A stretch of 64,000 nt of DNA, taken from Cohnella caldifontis. Its GTDB lineage: Bacteria > Bacillota > Bacilli > Paenibacillales > Paenibacillaceae. The stretch lies in assembly GCF_029360585.1 (NCBI RefSeq), contig NZ_JAQZSJ010000013.1:39437-103436 (forward strand), in the 5' to 3' direction. Positions 43,773-53,534 of the stretch are shown piece by piece (the stretch's first letter is position 1; each line of letters starts with the position of its first letter). The notes below the pieces were generated by a model. It saw only the letters and a program-made list of their open reading frames with translations. It had not been told where the DNA came from and searched no databases. The position numbers and the translations under genes were made by a program.

Positions 43773-44924
43773 ATGCTCCCTTTTTACCAGAAATACTGGC
43801 GGACCGCGTTCGACTTGGCCGTCATCGCCTTTACGGTGTGGCTGGTCATGTTCGTTTTCAGCTATCTTTACAAAATCGCGACTCCGGTATTCCTTTCTTT
43901 CCTGATTTTCATCTGCATCGAGCCGCTGGCCAAACGGCTGCATCGGTGGGGGCTCAAAAAATCGATCGCCACGGGCATCAGCATGCTGTTGTTCATCCTC
44001 GTCGTGCTTAGCATTTTAGCCGGCCTGGGGTATATTTTCTACAACGAAATCAGCGAGTTGAGCCAGAACCTCCAGACCAGCCATGACGAGTTGGCCCGGA
44101 AAGCCTCGGCCATCGCGGCCGACTGGCAGCAGCGCTTCAATTCGTTGCCGCCCGAATGGACCCAGCGGATCGGGAGCGCCTTCTCGAAGGTGACGGAATG
44201 GGGCAGCGAAGCCGCAAGCCTCTTCCTGAAATGGCTGATCGATTCCCTGATGTCCGCGTCCTCCTTCGTATTCAACGTTTCGATCGCCCTCATCCTGGCG
44301 TATTTCCTCAGCCTCGAGATCGACACGTGGAAAAGGCTCGGATCGGAGCGCTCGCCGAAAACGCTGAAAATCGCCTTCGCCTTCCTGAAGGAAAACGTCT
44401 TTCGGGGCATCGCTTCCTATTTGAAGGCGCAGGGCATCCTGATCAGCGTCACGTTCGCCGTCATTTTCATCGCCTTGCTGATCCTGCGGGTTCCGAACGC
44501 GTTCGCCATCTCGCTGATCGCCGGCATTTTCGACCTGTTGCCGCTGCTCGGCGTGCAGACGCTGTTCATTCCCTGGATTATTTATTTGTTCATCGTCGGG
44601 GACAACGATCTCGCGCTCTGGCTGACCGGCCTGCTCGTGCTCGTCAACGTGACCCGCCAGTTCCTCGAACCCCGCATCACCGGCCAGACGGTCGGCGTAT
44701 CGGCCTTTACGATGCTGGCGTTCGCGATGATCTCGATGTCCCTGTTCGGCGTCGCGGGCCTTATTCTGGCGCCGATCCTGATGATTCTCCTCAAAGCTTT
44801 GTACGACCAAGGCTATTTCAAGCGCTGGATCCGCCTGCCCCGCGAGGAATTCGCGGTTTCGCCGCTGGAACCGCAGCCGCGGCCTGCCGGGAGCGAAGCT
44901 CCCGAAGGCGCAGACGTTCCATGA
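43773..44924 (+). CDS. AI-2E family transporter (UPF0118)
   Basis: A 383-aa integral membrane protein with about eight TM segments. The family pattern is clear: LSFLIFICIEPLAKRL, SIALILAYFLSLEIDTW, GIFDLLPLLGVQTLFIPW and VTRQFLEPRITGQTVG. ATG 43773 is 9 nt from AGGAG. It is divergent from the deacetylase. Its last 107 nt overlap the convergent PBP gene. Substrates in this family are diverse, so the name AI-2E is only a family label. Confidence 0.85.
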   Translation: MLPFYQKYWRTAFDLAVIAFTVWLVMFVFSYLYKIATPVFLSFLIFICIEPLAKRLHRWGLKKSIATGISMLLFILVVLSILAGLGYIFYNEISELSQNLQTSHDELARKASAIAADWQQRFNSLPPEWTQRIGSAFSKVTEWGSEAASLFLKWLIDSLMSASSFVFNVSIALILAYFLSLEIDTWKRLGSERSPKTLKIAFAFLKENVFRGIASYLKAQGILISVTFAVIFIALLILRVPNAFAISLIAGIFDLLPLLGVQTLFIPWIIYLFIVGDNDLALWLTGLLVLVNVTRQFLEPRITGQTVGVSAFTMLAFAMISMSLFGVAGLILAPILMILLKALYDQGYFKRWIRLPREEFAVSPLEPQPRPAGSEAPEGADVP

Positions 44925-46695
44925 TCTGCCCGAACGCGGCGCCCGCGCGGTTGCGCAGCCCGGCCGGCTGATCGCGGATGAGGACCGCGACCGCGTAGCG
45001 GGGCTTGCCTTTCGCCGGGCCGTACCCGACGAACCAATGGTCGTTGCGCCCGCGGGATTCGCCCTCCTGCTCCGCCGTGCCGGATTTGCCGGCGAGCGGC
45101 CAAGCCGCGGAAGACAAGGCTCGCCTCGCCGTTCCGTCCGTCACGACTCCTCGCATCGCCTTCAGCACGGCCGATGCCGTCTCCGGGCGGATCACCCCGT
45201 ATTTGGAGGGGCTGAGCTGCGGCTCCAGCTTCGCGGCAAGGCCACCGTCGGCGTACCGGATCTCCGACACGACGCGCGGAGCCGATACCCGTCCGCCGTG
45301 CAGCAGGGTAACGACCAGATTCGCCGCCTGCAGGGGCGTGACGCGGACATCCCGCTGGCCGATGCCGGTGCCGGTCCGCACGCCGCCGTCCCGGGCGGTT
45401 TTTTTGTCCGCGAAAACGGCGCCCGCTTCTTCCTCCCCAAGCAGCCTTAGCGGTTTCCCGTCCAAGAAACGCGCCGCCGACCACCCGACCTGCCGGCCCA
45501 GCCCGAGCCGTTCGGCCGTGATTTGGATCCACGCCGGATCGAGTTTCTCCGCCACTTCGGCGAACGCGACGTTGCACGATTCCTCGAACGCTTCTTCCAG
45601 CGTCAGCACCCCATGCCCCTCCGGCTTCCAACATTGCAGTCCGTAACGGCCGTACGCCCCGTCGCAGCGGAACTCCGTGTCCAAATCCGCGGTTCCCGAT
45701 TCCAGCGCCGCCGCCAGCGTCACCGTCTTGAACACCGATCCCGGCGCGTAAGCGGTGATCGCGCGGTTCCGTTCGTCCGTGCCCGGGGCCCCGATCCGTT
45801 CCGGATCGAAACCGGGCAGCGACGCCATCGCGAGCACGTCCGCGTTCGCGGCGTCCAGGACGACCGCGGCTCCTTCCTTCACGCCGGCTGCCTTTAACGT
45901 CTCCAGAACCTCCCGCTGGATGTCCAGGTCCAGCGTCGTCACGACCCGCAGCGGATAATGCGGGTTGGCCGGACTTTCGGTCCGCAGCCCCAGGCCGTTC
46001 AGCGGCCGTCTGCCCGCGTCGGTGACTTGGCTGACCCGGGTCGGTCCCGCGCCTCGAATAAACCGGTCGAGCGACCGTTCCAACCCCGAACCGCCGATGG
46101 GGTCGGACCGCTTCATCCGCTGCTGGGCAAGGCGGTCGGCGTAAAGCCGCGACAACCGCTCGGGATCCTGCGAGACGTAGCCGATCGCGTGCAGCGGTTC
46201 GATGGCCGAAGGGTACCGATTCGAATAGGGCAGGACGTACACGCCGAGCAGGGCGGCCGCCCGGATCCGCGACTGCTGCTCCGGCGTGAGCGCCAATGCC
46301 CGGCGCGTGCCCGGCGGCCGCCAGACGTCGGGAGACCGAAGCGTCCGCAGCCATTCCTCCAGCTGTCCCGTCGAGGCCCCGATCGATTCCGCCGCTTGTC
46401 GCACGGCCTGCTCAGGCCCTCTGGGCATGCCGTTCAGCGGGAAAGCCGCGAGCGTCCGAACCGGCTCGTTCGTGAGCGGACGTCCTTTCCGGTCGAGAAA
46501 AGCCCCCCTGCCCGGGTCGACGGTGAGCGAGTCCGACCTTTGGGCGAAGGCCGCTTCGGGTATACCCGACCCGGGAGCCGCTGCCGGGAAGCGTCCCAGC
46601 TGCACCCAAGCCAGACGGACTTCCGCCAGCCCGAATAACAGCGTCAGCAGCAGCAGCAAGCGGATCATCCGGCTCCGGCGTCCCCGTTTCCGCAT
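44818..46695 (-). CDS. Class B penicillin-binding protein (PbpI/YrrR-like)
   Basis: A 625-aa monofunctional transpeptidase. A TM anchor lies at residues ~11-30, followed by a dimerisation/pedestal domain with DPGRGAFLDRKGRPL. The transpeptidase domain has the active-site SxxK in YAPGSVFKTVTLAAALE, SxN as ESCNVAFAEVA and KSGTAEQE as the KTG-equivalent. Its place downstream of the trhP genes matches yrrR (pbpI) in B. subtilis, which is sporulation-associated. The C-terminal codons overlap the convergent transporter gene for 107 nt. Start ATG follows GAGGAGGAG. Confidence 0.88.
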   Translation of the reverse strand: MRKRGRRSRMIRLLLLLTLLFGLAEVRLAWVQLGRFPAAAPGSGIPEAAFAQRSDSLTVDPGRGAFLDRKGRPLTNEPVRTLAAFPLNGMPRGPEQAVRQAAESIGASTGQLEEWLRTLRSPDVWRPPGTRRALALTPEQQSRIRAAALLGVYVLPYSNRYPSAIEPLHAIGYVSQDPERLSRLYADRLAQQRMKRSDPIGGSGLERSLDRFIRGAGPTRVSQVTDAGRRPLNGLGLRTESPANPHYPLRVVTTLDLDIQREVLETLKAAGVKEGAAVVLDAANADVLAMASLPGFDPERIGAPGTDERNRAITAYAPGSVFKTVTLAAALESGTADLDTEFRCDGAYGRYGLQCWKPEGHGVLTLEEAFEESCNVAFAEVAEKLDPAWIQITAERLGLGRQVGWSAARFLDGKPLRLLGEEEAGAVFADKKTARDGGVRTGTGIGQRDVRVTPLQAANLVVTLLHGGRVSAPRVVSEIRYADGGLAAKLEPQLSPSKYGVIRPETASAVLKAMRGVVTDGTARRALSSAAWPLAGKSGTAEQEGESRGRNDHWFVGYGPAKGKPRYAVAVLIRDQPAGLRNRAGAAFGQIMERLRLRELRSRQAAAAVPAAKPRIPRGAGGSSA

Positions 46696-46785
46696 TCGAT
46701 CTCCTCCTCCCCGCGCATCCGTTGCATCGTTCTCTCCCTATTGTTTCCATGGGCGTTCGATGCCTAAACCGGAAAACGGCACGAG

Positions 46786-46810
46786 AAAGCCGCAGGGCAA
46801 CCCCTGCGGC
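46786..46810 (-). terminator. Terminator of the chemoreceptor gene
   Basis: The stem GCCGCAGGG / CCCTGCGGC is followed on the minus strand by TTTCTCG. The T-tract is short, so termination may be partial and allow readthrough to the PBP gene. Confidence 0.55.
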
Positions 46811-46849
46811 CGGGTGGATCGAATATGGGCGAAACGTCCGTTTAGCCGT

Positions 46850-48946
46850 TTAGGAGACCGTGAACCGGGAGAGCGACTCGCGAAGCTGGTTGGACACCGT
46901 CTCCAGCTTGTTCGAAAGCTGGACGAGACCGTCGCTGACGCTGAGCTGCTCGTTGCTGAGCGAAGCCACTTCTTCCGACGTCGCGGACGCTTCCTCCGCC
47001 ACCGCGCTGACGTTGGTCATGGCGAGGGACAGCGTCGTCTGGGCTTCCTCCAGGTGACGGACGGACTCGGTAGCCTCGTCGAGGCGGCCTACGAAGCCGT
47101 TCATATTCTCCTGGACCGTCAAGAAGATTTGGTTGGCCTCGCGGACGGATTCGATCTGTTCCTGGAAGATCGGATACGCTTCGGACAGCACGGAGACCGT
47201 CTCGTCGATTTCCCGCGAAATTTTATCCACGATCTCGCCGACGACCCCGATGGACTGGCGCGACTGGTCCGCCAGCTTGCGGATCTCGTCGGCCACCACC
47301 ATGAAGCCTTTGCCCGCGGCCCCGGCCCGGGCGGCTTCGATGGTCGCGTTCAAGGACAGGATGTTCGTCTGCTTGGAGACGTTGCCGAGCACGTCCAAAA
47401 TTTTGCTGATGGAACGCGTGCTGTCTTTCAGCTTGTCCACTTTGTCGACCATCGAACGGGTCATTTCCTCGGTCTGCCCCGTTTTATGGATCAACGTGCT
47501 CATATAGTCCGAGCCTTTGCGGCTGGCTTCCTCGACTTCTCCCGCCGCATGGCCCATTTCGGCGTTGGAGGAAATGACCGATTGCACCTGCTCGCCGATC
47601 TGCGCGGTCATGTCGCTGCCCTTCTCGGACTCGATCGCCAGATTCGTCGCCCCGGTCGCGATTTCTTCGGTCGCGATGGCGATTTCCTTCGCCGCTCCGG
47701 CGGTTTTGCGGGAGGCTTCCGTCAGGGCGGTCGCGGTTTCGAGCACCTCCACCGCGGACTGGTTCGTCTTGCGGACGAGTCCCGTGATTTCCTCCATCAT
47801 GCGGTTGAAGCTGTCGGCCACCTGGCCGATTTCGTCTTTCTTGCGGAGCGTCGACCGGACGGTGAGGTTGCCTTTCTCGCCTTCGTTCATCAGGTTGCGC
47901 AGCTGGCTCAGCGGACGTCCGACGGTGAGCATCACGATCCCGCCGATCGCCGCCGCGATCAGAATGGCGACGACGGACATGACGATGGTCAGCGTCCGGA
48001 TCGCTTTCGCGTCTTTCACCAGCTCGGAAACCGGAATGTTGCCGATCAGCGTCCAGCCGTTCGTGTCGATGACGCCGCCCGAGGACAACGATTTGATCCC
48101 GTTGACCGTCATCGTCTCGGAACCTTCCGGAACCTTGCTCGCGTAAGGAGTCCCGTATTGGGCGGCGTCCGGGCTGTACACGACGGTTTTATCGGGCGCG
48201 ACCACGTAAGCGGAGCCTTTGTCCCCGAATTGGACGGACTGCATCTGGTCTTCGATCACTTTCATTTTGACTTCCATCAGAAGAAGGGTCGGTTTGCCCT
48301 GGTTCAGGAAACGCCCTACGCCGAACGTGGGAGCGGACCGTTTGCCGTCCAGCCCGTTCGGCTGGGTGGGAATCCATACGGCCTTTCCGTTGCCGTTCTT
48401 GATCGTCTCAATAAAGGGGGATTTCAGCAGGCTGTCTTTGTCCACCGAACCGCCGGTCGTAATGAGCTGGTCCGCCGGATCCAGGGACAGCAGCGTGATG
48501 GACTCGATGGTGGAATCCGACATGGCCACCTGGCTCAGCTTCTCGGTCAGCTGGCGGCTGGTGTCGAATTTCTCGAAATCGTCGGAGGCCACGCCCAACG
48601 TGTTCAGATAGGACATGAAGTCGTTGTCCGTGATGAACTGCAGCGTCGTTCTCTCATAACCGGCGAGCAGCAAATTGAGCTTGCCGGCCGTCTGCTCGGC
48701 GGTCTGCGTGCTGGCCTCCGCGACTTTGGACTGAATGATCGACCGGGACTTGTTGTAGGAGAACAGGCCGAGCAGCAACACGCAGACCAGTATGCTGCAA
48801 ATGATGAGCAGGAACAGCTTCATGCCCACGGAGCGGATCGGGTTCGCCTTCAGCTGCTCTCCGAACATGCGGGAAGCCCCAAGAGCCGCTTGGGCGCCTT
48901 TTTTCCATTGAACCGCTTCCAATCCCTTGCGCCACGATTGTTTCAT
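46850..48946 (-). CDS. Methyl-accepting chemotaxis protein
   Basis: A 698-aa chemoreceptor. TM1 (~42-64) and TM2 (~320-342) flank a dCache-type extracellular sensor ([35 protein letters not shown]). HAMP follows ([19 protein letters not shown]), then the long signalling coiled coil with hairpin tip [18 protein letters not shown] and [18 protein letters not shown]. Start ATG 48946 is 11 nt from GGAGGG. It sits where udk-greA lie in B. subtilis, so it is an insertion into an otherwise conserved block. Ligand unknown. Confidence 0.9.
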   Translation of the reverse strand: MKQSWRKGLEAVQWKKGAQAALGASRMFGEQLKANPIRSVGMKLFLLIICSILVCVLLLGLFSYNKSRSIIQSKVAEASTQTAEQTAGKLNLLLAGYERTTLQFITDNDFMSYLNTLGVASDDFEKFDTSRQLTEKLSQVAMSDSTIESITLLSLDPADQLITTGGSVDKDSLLKSPFIETIKNGNGKAVWIPTQPNGLDGKRSAPTFGVGRFLNQGKPTLLLMEVKMKVIEDQMQSVQFGDKGSAYVVAPDKTVVYSPDAAQYGTPYASKVPEGSETMTVNGIKSLSSGGVIDTNGWTLIGNIPVSELVKDAKAIRTLTIVMSVVAILIAAAIGGIVMLTVGRPLSQLRNLMNEGEKGNLTVRSTLRKKDEIGQVADSFNRMMEEITGLVRKTNQSAVEVLETATALTEASRKTAGAAKEIAIATEEIATGATNLAIESEKGSDMTAQIGEQVQSVISSNAEMGHAAGEVEEASRKGSDYMSTLIHKTGQTEEMTRSMVDKVDKLKDSTRSISKILDVLGNVSKQTNILSLNATIEAARAGAAGKGFMVVADEIRKLADQSRQSIGVVGEIVDKISREIDETVSVLSEAYPIFQEQIESVREANQIFLTVQENMNGFVGRLDEATESVRHLEEAQTTLSLAMTNVSAVAEEASATSEEVASLSNEQLSVSDGLVQLSNKLETVSNQLRESLSRFTVS

Positions 48947-49011
48947 GTGATGAGATTCCCTCCGGCTTCTAATGTGACGAATCGGTCGGCTGCAGAAAAA
49001 AACTGCCGAAA

Positions 49012-49050
49012 ACACTGAACCTGCCGGTACAAGCAGGTTCTCTTCAGTGT
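49012..49050 (-). terminator. Terminator after trhP2
   Basis: A compound hairpin on the minus strand has outer arms ACACTGA/TCAGTGT, inner arms AACCTGC/GCAGGTT and a 4-nt bulge, followed by TTTT. It lies between trhP2 and the chemoreceptor. The bulge lowers certainty, and a role in the chemoreceptor leader is possible. Confidence 0.55.
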
Positions 49051-49154
49051 AATTTCGACAGTTTGTTAAAAAATCCTTTAGAAATCGGGACCAAAAATGG
49101 ATTTTTTCTCAGAAAACCCGAGTTTTTTTGCGCCTTCGACCGTTGCGTCCGCAT

Positions 49155-50411
49155 TCAGCCGGTTTTTTTGCGCATGATGTCGTAGGGAGCGACGGGATGA
49201 TCGGTCCGCAGGCGGATCGCCTGCAGCGGATGACGGGCGGCGTCCAGCCGGCTGCCGTCCGCGTCCGTCAGTTCGCCGATCGCCTGGGTGAAGCTGCGCC
49301 CCCCCGGCCCTACGAATTCCACATGCATGCCGGGCTTGAAGTTGCTGCGCTGCTGGACCGTGGCGATCCCCGTTTCGGCGTCGTAATCCGTTACCACCGC
49401 GGCGAAGTCGTAAGGCGCGGGCTTCTCTTCCGGCTCGTAGATGTGTTCGGCCGCTCCCGGCGTGCCGAAGAAAAAGCCGGTGTTCAGCGGACGGTTCGCG
49501 GCCTTGCCGATCTCCTCCACCCATTCCCGGCGCAGCTCGTATCCGGCCGGGTCGGCGAAGTAGGCGTCGATGGCCTGGCGGTACGCGTTCACGACGGAGG
49601 CGACGTAGTGGACGCTTTTCATGCGCCCTTCGATTTTAAAGCTGTCTACGCCGGCTTCGATCAGCGCGGGCAAATGCTCGATCATGCACAGGTCCTTGGA
49701 GCTCATCGTGAACAGGTTTTGGCCCGGCTCGGCGACGGAGCGGTCTTCCGCGTGCAGGTCGTATTTCCACCGGCACGACTGGCAGCAGCCGCCGCGGTTC
49801 GAGTCCCGGTCGGTAAAATGGTTGGACAGCACGCAGCGGCCCGACACCGACGAGCACATCGCGCCGTGGATGAACGCTTCGATTTCGATGCCGACGCGGG
49901 CTTTGATTTCCCGGATCTCGTCCATCGTCGTTTCCCGGGCGAGCACGACGCGGGGAAGCCCTTCTTCTTTCCAGAATCGGACCGCCTGCCAATTCATCGT
50001 GGACTGCTGCGTGCTGAGATGCACTTCGAGGCCGGGCGCGACGCGCTGGGCCGTCTCCACGATGGCGGGATCGGCGGTGATGATGGCGGCGATGCCGGCG
50101 TCTTCGAGCTCCTTCAGGTAGTCCGAGATGCCCGGCAAATCCTCTTCATGGGCGAAAATGTTCGTGGCCACGAATACTTTGGCCCCGTAACGGGACGCGA
50201 ACGCCACGCCTTGCCGCATCTGCTCGATGCTGAAATTGTCGGCGTTCGAGCGCAGGCCGTACTTCTGGCCTCCGATGTACACGGCGTCGGCCCCGTAATG
50301 GACCGCGAATTTGAGCTTCTCCAGGCTGCCTGCGGGAGCGAGCAGCTCCGGCTTGGCCAGCCGCTGTCTGGCGCCCGTAAGCCGGGGCGCGGTTTCCAGC
50401 AGGGTACTCAC
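49155..50411 (-). CDS. trhP2: tRNA 5-hydroxyuridine synthesis protein TrhP2 (U32 peptidase family, YrrO)
   Basis: A 418-aa U32-family protein. Family signatures are LAPAGSLEKLKFAVHYGADAV, the block EAFIHGAMCSSVSGRC, HFTDRDSNRGGCCQSCRW (cluster-type cysteines) and FKIEGRMKSVHYVA. YrrN/YrrO proteins are required for hydroxylation of U34 in tRNAs with prephenate as a precursor source; despite the family name they are not proven proteases. Start GTG 50411 is 9 nt from AAAGGAG; a TTG at 50420 abuts the site. Confidence 0.9.
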   Translation of the reverse strand: MSTLLETAPRLTGARQRLAKPELLAPAGSLEKLKFAVHYGADAVYIGGQKYGLRSNADNFSIEQMRQGVAFASRYGAKVFVATNIFAHEEDLPGISDYLKELEDAGIAAIITADPAIVETAQRVAPGLEVHLSTQQSTMNWQAVRFWKEEGLPRVVLARETTMDEIREIKARVGIEIEAFIHGAMCSSVSGRCVLSNHFTDRDSNRGGCCQSCRWKYDLHAEDRSVAEPGQNLFTMSSKDLCMIEHLPALIEAGVDSFKIEGRMKSVHYVASVVNAYRQAIDAYFADPAGYELRREWVEEIGKAANRPLNTGFFFGTPGAAEHIYEPEEKPAPYDFAAVVTDYDAETGIATVQQRSNFKPGMHVEFVGPGGRSFTQAIGELTDADGSRLDAARHPLQAIRLRTDHPVAPYDIMRKKTG

Positions 50412-50461
50412 GGCACCCAACTCCTTTCATCGGGAGTTTGACGGAGTCAAACTCTCTCCTC

Positions 50462-51400
50462 TTAATAAACTTGTTCTTTGTACAGGAAGCCGAAGCTCAG
50501 CTCCCTTTCGGGATCCTGCAGCTTCCGGATCGCTTCCAGCCAGTCCGGATCCATGGCATAATCGCCGCCGTCCGCCGCCAGGCGGGCGAGCGCGGCGCGG
50601 TAGCTCCGCAGCACGGTTTCGTTGTAGGCTTCCGGCTTCAGCAGAGCTTCGACGTACAGGCTGTTCACGCCCATCGAGACGAGATCCGGAATCGCTTCGA
50701 GCAGGCAAATGTCGTCGGCGCTCATCACGTGCGTGCCGCCTTCGTCTTCGTACACGGGAAAACGCAGGTCCGGCCGTTCCGTCTCGACCAGGTACAACCC
50801 TTTGCCGGGACCGCGGTCGACGAGGGATGCTTCCTTGCCCAGATGCTCCATGTAGCTGAGCAGCAAGTTGCGATGGGAATGGTAAATGTTCGTCGCTCCG
50901 TGCACCTGCACCTGGATTTCCAACGTCGTGCCTTTCCGGAATCCGGCGATTTCCTCTTCGTTTAGCTCGCGGGCCAGAACGGCCCGCACCGCTCCCCTGC
51001 GGCCCCAATAGTTCGCCGCCGCCGAATTGGTGGCGATCATGTCGGGATTCCAGTGGAGCGGCATGTTCGGGGCGTATTCCCGGACGCTCAGCAGCACCGC
51101 CGGATCACCGAAAGCGATCGCGTCCGCTCCCGCGGCCGATACCGTCCGCAGATAGTCCGGCAGTTCGGGCAGTTCCCCGTTCCGGAACAGCTTGTTCACG
51201 CTCACGTAGGCTTTGGCGCCCATCGCGTGGATGCGGGAGACCGCTTCGGCCAATTCGCTCGCCGGGATGGTTCCCGGCAAGCGCATGCCGAAACGGGGTT
51301 CGCCGATCAGAACGGCGTCGGCGCCGGCCTGGATGTAACGCTCCGCTTGCGCGGCCGAACCGGCCGCGATGAGGAGCTCGGGTATTGCCGCTGCAGACAC
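50462..51400 (-). CDS. trhP1: tRNA 5-hydroxyuridine synthesis protein TrhP1 (U32 family, YrrN)
   Basis: A 312-aa partner of TrhP2. N-terminal ELLIAAGSAAQAERYIQAGA and VLIGEPRFGMRLPG fit the U32 barrel; the family block is changed to VQVHGATNIYHSHRNLLLSY, lacking the CS-rich cysteine pattern of TrhP2, as in other YrrN proteins. Start GTG 51400 is 8 nt from GGAGG. The order mltG-trhP1-trhP2 matches B. subtilis, except that trmR (yrrM), which methylates the hydroxylated U34, is missing between mltG and trhP1. Confidence 0.88.
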   Translation of the reverse strand: MSAAAIPELLIAAGSAAQAERYIQAGADAVLIGEPRFGMRLPGTIPASELAEAVSRIHAMGAKAYVSVNKLFRNGELPELPDYLRTVSAAGADAIAFGDPAVLLSVREYAPNMPLHWNPDMIATNSAAANYWGRRGAVRAVLARELNEEEIAGFRKGTTLEIQVQVHGATNIYHSHRNLLLSYMEHLGKEASLVDRGPGKGLYLVETERPDLRFPVYEDEGGTHVMSADDICLLEAIPDLVSMGVNSLYVEALLKPEAYNETVLRSYRAALARLAADGGDYAMDPDWLEAIRKLQDPERELSFGFLYKEQVY

Positions 51401-51450
51401 GCACGGCACCTCCAATCCGCTTCGCGTCCCTCTCGGGGGCGAAAATGGGC

Positions 51451-52755
51451 TTATTGTTTTTTGGCGTTCTGGTTGCTGGTCTGGATGTTCTTCTGGTGTT
51501 GCTTGAAGGTGACGGCGAACAGGTGCTCGTTCGAGCCGTCCTTCTTCGTCACGTAGTAGTAATATCCCGTATCGTCGGGATAAAGCGCGGCTTCGATCGA
51601 TTTGAGGCTCGGATTCGCGATCGGTCCCGGCGGAAGCCCCGGGTTCAGATACGTGTTGTACGGGCTTTCGACCTTGAGGTCCTCTTCCGTCAGTTTTTCC
51701 TTCGGCTTATCGAGCGAATATTGGATCGTCGCGTCGATTTGCAGCGGCATTTTCTTCTTCAGGCGGTTCTCGATGACGGAAGCCACGATCGGGCGTTCCT
51801 CGTCGACGACGACTTCCCGCTCGACGAGCGAAGCGATCGTCAGCAGCTGATGCAGCGTAAGGCCGCGTTCCTGCATGACGTCCTGCCAATCTTCCGGCAG
51901 TGCGTCCAGCTTCTTGTCGAGTTCCGCGAGCATGCGGTTCACGATATCCGCCGCCGTGCTGCCCGCCTTGATCTCGTAGGTTTCCGGGAACAGATAGCCT
52001 TCCAGCAAATACCGGAGCTTCCGGTCTTGCGGAATTTGGGCGGTCCATTCCGATCCGGACCACAGCGCCGGATTTTGCACCGCGCCCAGGAAATCTTCCT
52101 TTTTGACGCCGCCGTTTTGGGCCAGCCGATCCGCGATCTGCGCCACGGTGAAACCTTCCGGGATCGTCACCCGGAACGTGGCCGGCGCCACGATGTCCCC
52201 TTTGTTCAGCTTGGCGACGATCTCTTCGCGGGTCATGCCCGGCGTCAATTCGTAGACGCCCGCCTGGAACTTGGAGCCTTCGCCTTTGAGCTTGAGCCAG
52301 CCGCCGAAAATCGTGGCGTCGCGGATCAGCCCGTTCTCCTCCAGGAGCTCGGCGACCCGCTGCGCCCGCATGCCTTTCTCGATCGTCACCTGGATCGGCG
52401 TGCTCGAGGCGTATACGGGACGCAGGCCGTTCCACACGTACAGCAGGGCTCCCCCCGCCGTCGCCAGCACGATGCACAGGGCGATCAAGAAGGACCAGAG
52501 CATGACCCGGGGTTTGCGTCTCGGCCGGTACGCCGGCGGTTCATGCGCATCCGGCGGTTCGTTCGAAGCCGGCTTCTCCTTCAACGCCCGCGGTTCCGGA
52601 ATCGGCGAAGACCGTCCCGAACCCCGTTCCTCCGGAACCGACGGTTGACGCGGTTCGCGGGCTCCGATCTCTCTCTCTTCTTTGTTCTGACGGCCGCCAG
52701 ACGGCTCATTGCCGTAGATGGAGTTCCATCCGTTCGACCCGCCTTCTCTGTCCAC
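51451..52755 (-). CDS. mltG: Endolytic murein transglycosylase MltG
   Basis: A 434-aa YceG-family enzyme that cleaves nascent glycan strands at the membrane. A long charged, Pro-rich cytoplasmic N-terminus (~85 residues) precedes one TM segment (VMLWSFLIALCIVLATAGGA). A LysM-like domain follows (VTIPEGFTVAQIADRLAQNG), then the catalytic region with LLEGYLFPETY, the Glu in TIASLVEREVV and NTYLNPGLPPGPIANP. GTG 52755 is preceded by GGGGGGAG. Confidence 0.92.
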   Translation of the reverse strand: MDREGGSNGWNSIYGNEPSGGRQNKEEREIGAREPRQPSVPEERGSGRSSPIPEPRALKEKPASNEPPDAHEPPAYRPRRKPRVMLWSFLIALCIVLATAGGALLYVWNGLRPVYASSTPIQVTIEKGMRAQRVAELLEENGLIRDATIFGGWLKLKGEGSKFQAGVYELTPGMTREEIVAKLNKGDIVAPATFRVTIPEGFTVAQIADRLAQNGGVKKEDFLGAVQNPALWSGSEWTAQIPQDRKLRYLLEGYLFPETYEIKAGSTAADIVNRMLAELDKKLDALPEDWQDVMQERGLTLHQLLTIASLVEREVVVDEERPIVASVIENRLKKKMPLQIDATIQYSLDKPKEKLTEEDLKVESPYNTYLNPGLPPGPIANPSLKSIEAALYPDDTGYYYYVTKKDGSNEHLFAVTFKQHQKNIQTSNQNAKKQ

Positions 52756-52875
52756 TCCGTTCTCCCCCCATGGTAAAGCTGCGAATCCGCAAGCGAGCAT
52801 GCGTAAGACCGAATCATTCCGAATCGTCGGTCAACGGCAATAAAGAGCGGTTTCCCGCTCTTCATTGTACACGAT

Positions 52876-53184
52876 TCAAGGCCGTTCGTCGCCGCCGAAC
52901 AACGAATCGTCGTATGCTTCGGCAGCTTTCTCCCACTCTTCGTCGTCTTCGACGGTCGCAAGATGAAGGTTCCCGTCGCCATCCTCGGCGACGCGGAACA
53001 CTTCGATATCGCCTTCCTTGCGCATGGATTCGGACTGCAAAATCGCGTATCGCCGACCGTCCAGCGCGAGCTCGGCGAGAATCCGGTAAGCTTCCGCGCT
53101 CCCCTCCGGCCCCTGCAGCTCCACTTCGCTGCCGTATCGGTCCTTCAGGGAAGACCGTCCTTCCACTCGATTCTCTTGGGTCAC
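52876..53184 (-). CDS. DUF1292 family protein, second copy
   Basis: A 102-aa acidic protein of the DUF1292 (YrzB) family: RYGSEVELQG, YRILAELALDGRRYAIL, EVFRVAEDGDGNLHLATVED and DEEWEKAAEAYD. It directly follows another member of the family (18 nt), so it is a tandem paralogue; B. subtilis has a single gene here. Function unknown. Confidence 0.8.
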   Translation of the reverse strand: MTQENRVEGRSSLKDRYGSEVELQGPEGSAEAYRILAELALDGRRYAILQSESMRKEGDIEVFRVAEDGDGNLHLATVEDDEEWEKAAEAYDDSLFGGDERP

Positions 53185-53201
53185 GGGTTACCTCCCGCCG
53201 T

Positions 53202-53525
53202 TCAGATCTTGCCCGAGTCTTCCTCGGCTTCCCCGAACTCGCTCATCAGGGTGTTGAACGTTTCTTCGACCATATCCCATTCTTCCTGGGCTTCGATCGG
53301 ATACAGTTTGATTTCTTCGCCCTCTTCCTCGTAACGGAAGGCGAAAACCTCCTGCTCCTCGTCCGAATCCTCGTTTTCCTCGGCCGGCACGACCATCAGG
53401 TATTTGCGGCCCGAATCGTCGTCCAACTCGAAGCGCATGATGACCTCGAACGCTTCCTCGTTGCCGTCCTCATCGGGTATATAGATGATTTCCGCCTCTT
53501 CCTGCGGGTTCAATTCGTCCGTCAT
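53202..53525 (-). CDS. yrzB: DUF1292 family protein YrzB
   Basis: A 107-aa very acidic protein: AEIIYIPDEDGNEEAFEVIM, DDDSGRKYLMVVPAEE, EVFAFRYEEEGEEIKLYPI and EEWDMVEETFN. It occupies the conserved place between ruvX and mltG. The structural role is unknown. Confidence 0.88.
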   Translation of the reverse strand: MTDELNPQEEAEIIYIPDEDGNEEAFEVIMRFELDDDSGRKYLMVVPAEENEDSDEEQEVFAFRYEEEGEEIKLYPIEAQEEWDMVEETFNTLMSEFGEAEEDSGKI

Positions 53526-53534
53526 TCGTCTCCC

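Noticed and set aside
48960..49075. c-di-GMP riboswitch in the chemoreceptor leader
   Set aside because: No GEMM-type conserved core was seen; the hairpin is better explained as a terminator of the trhP operon.
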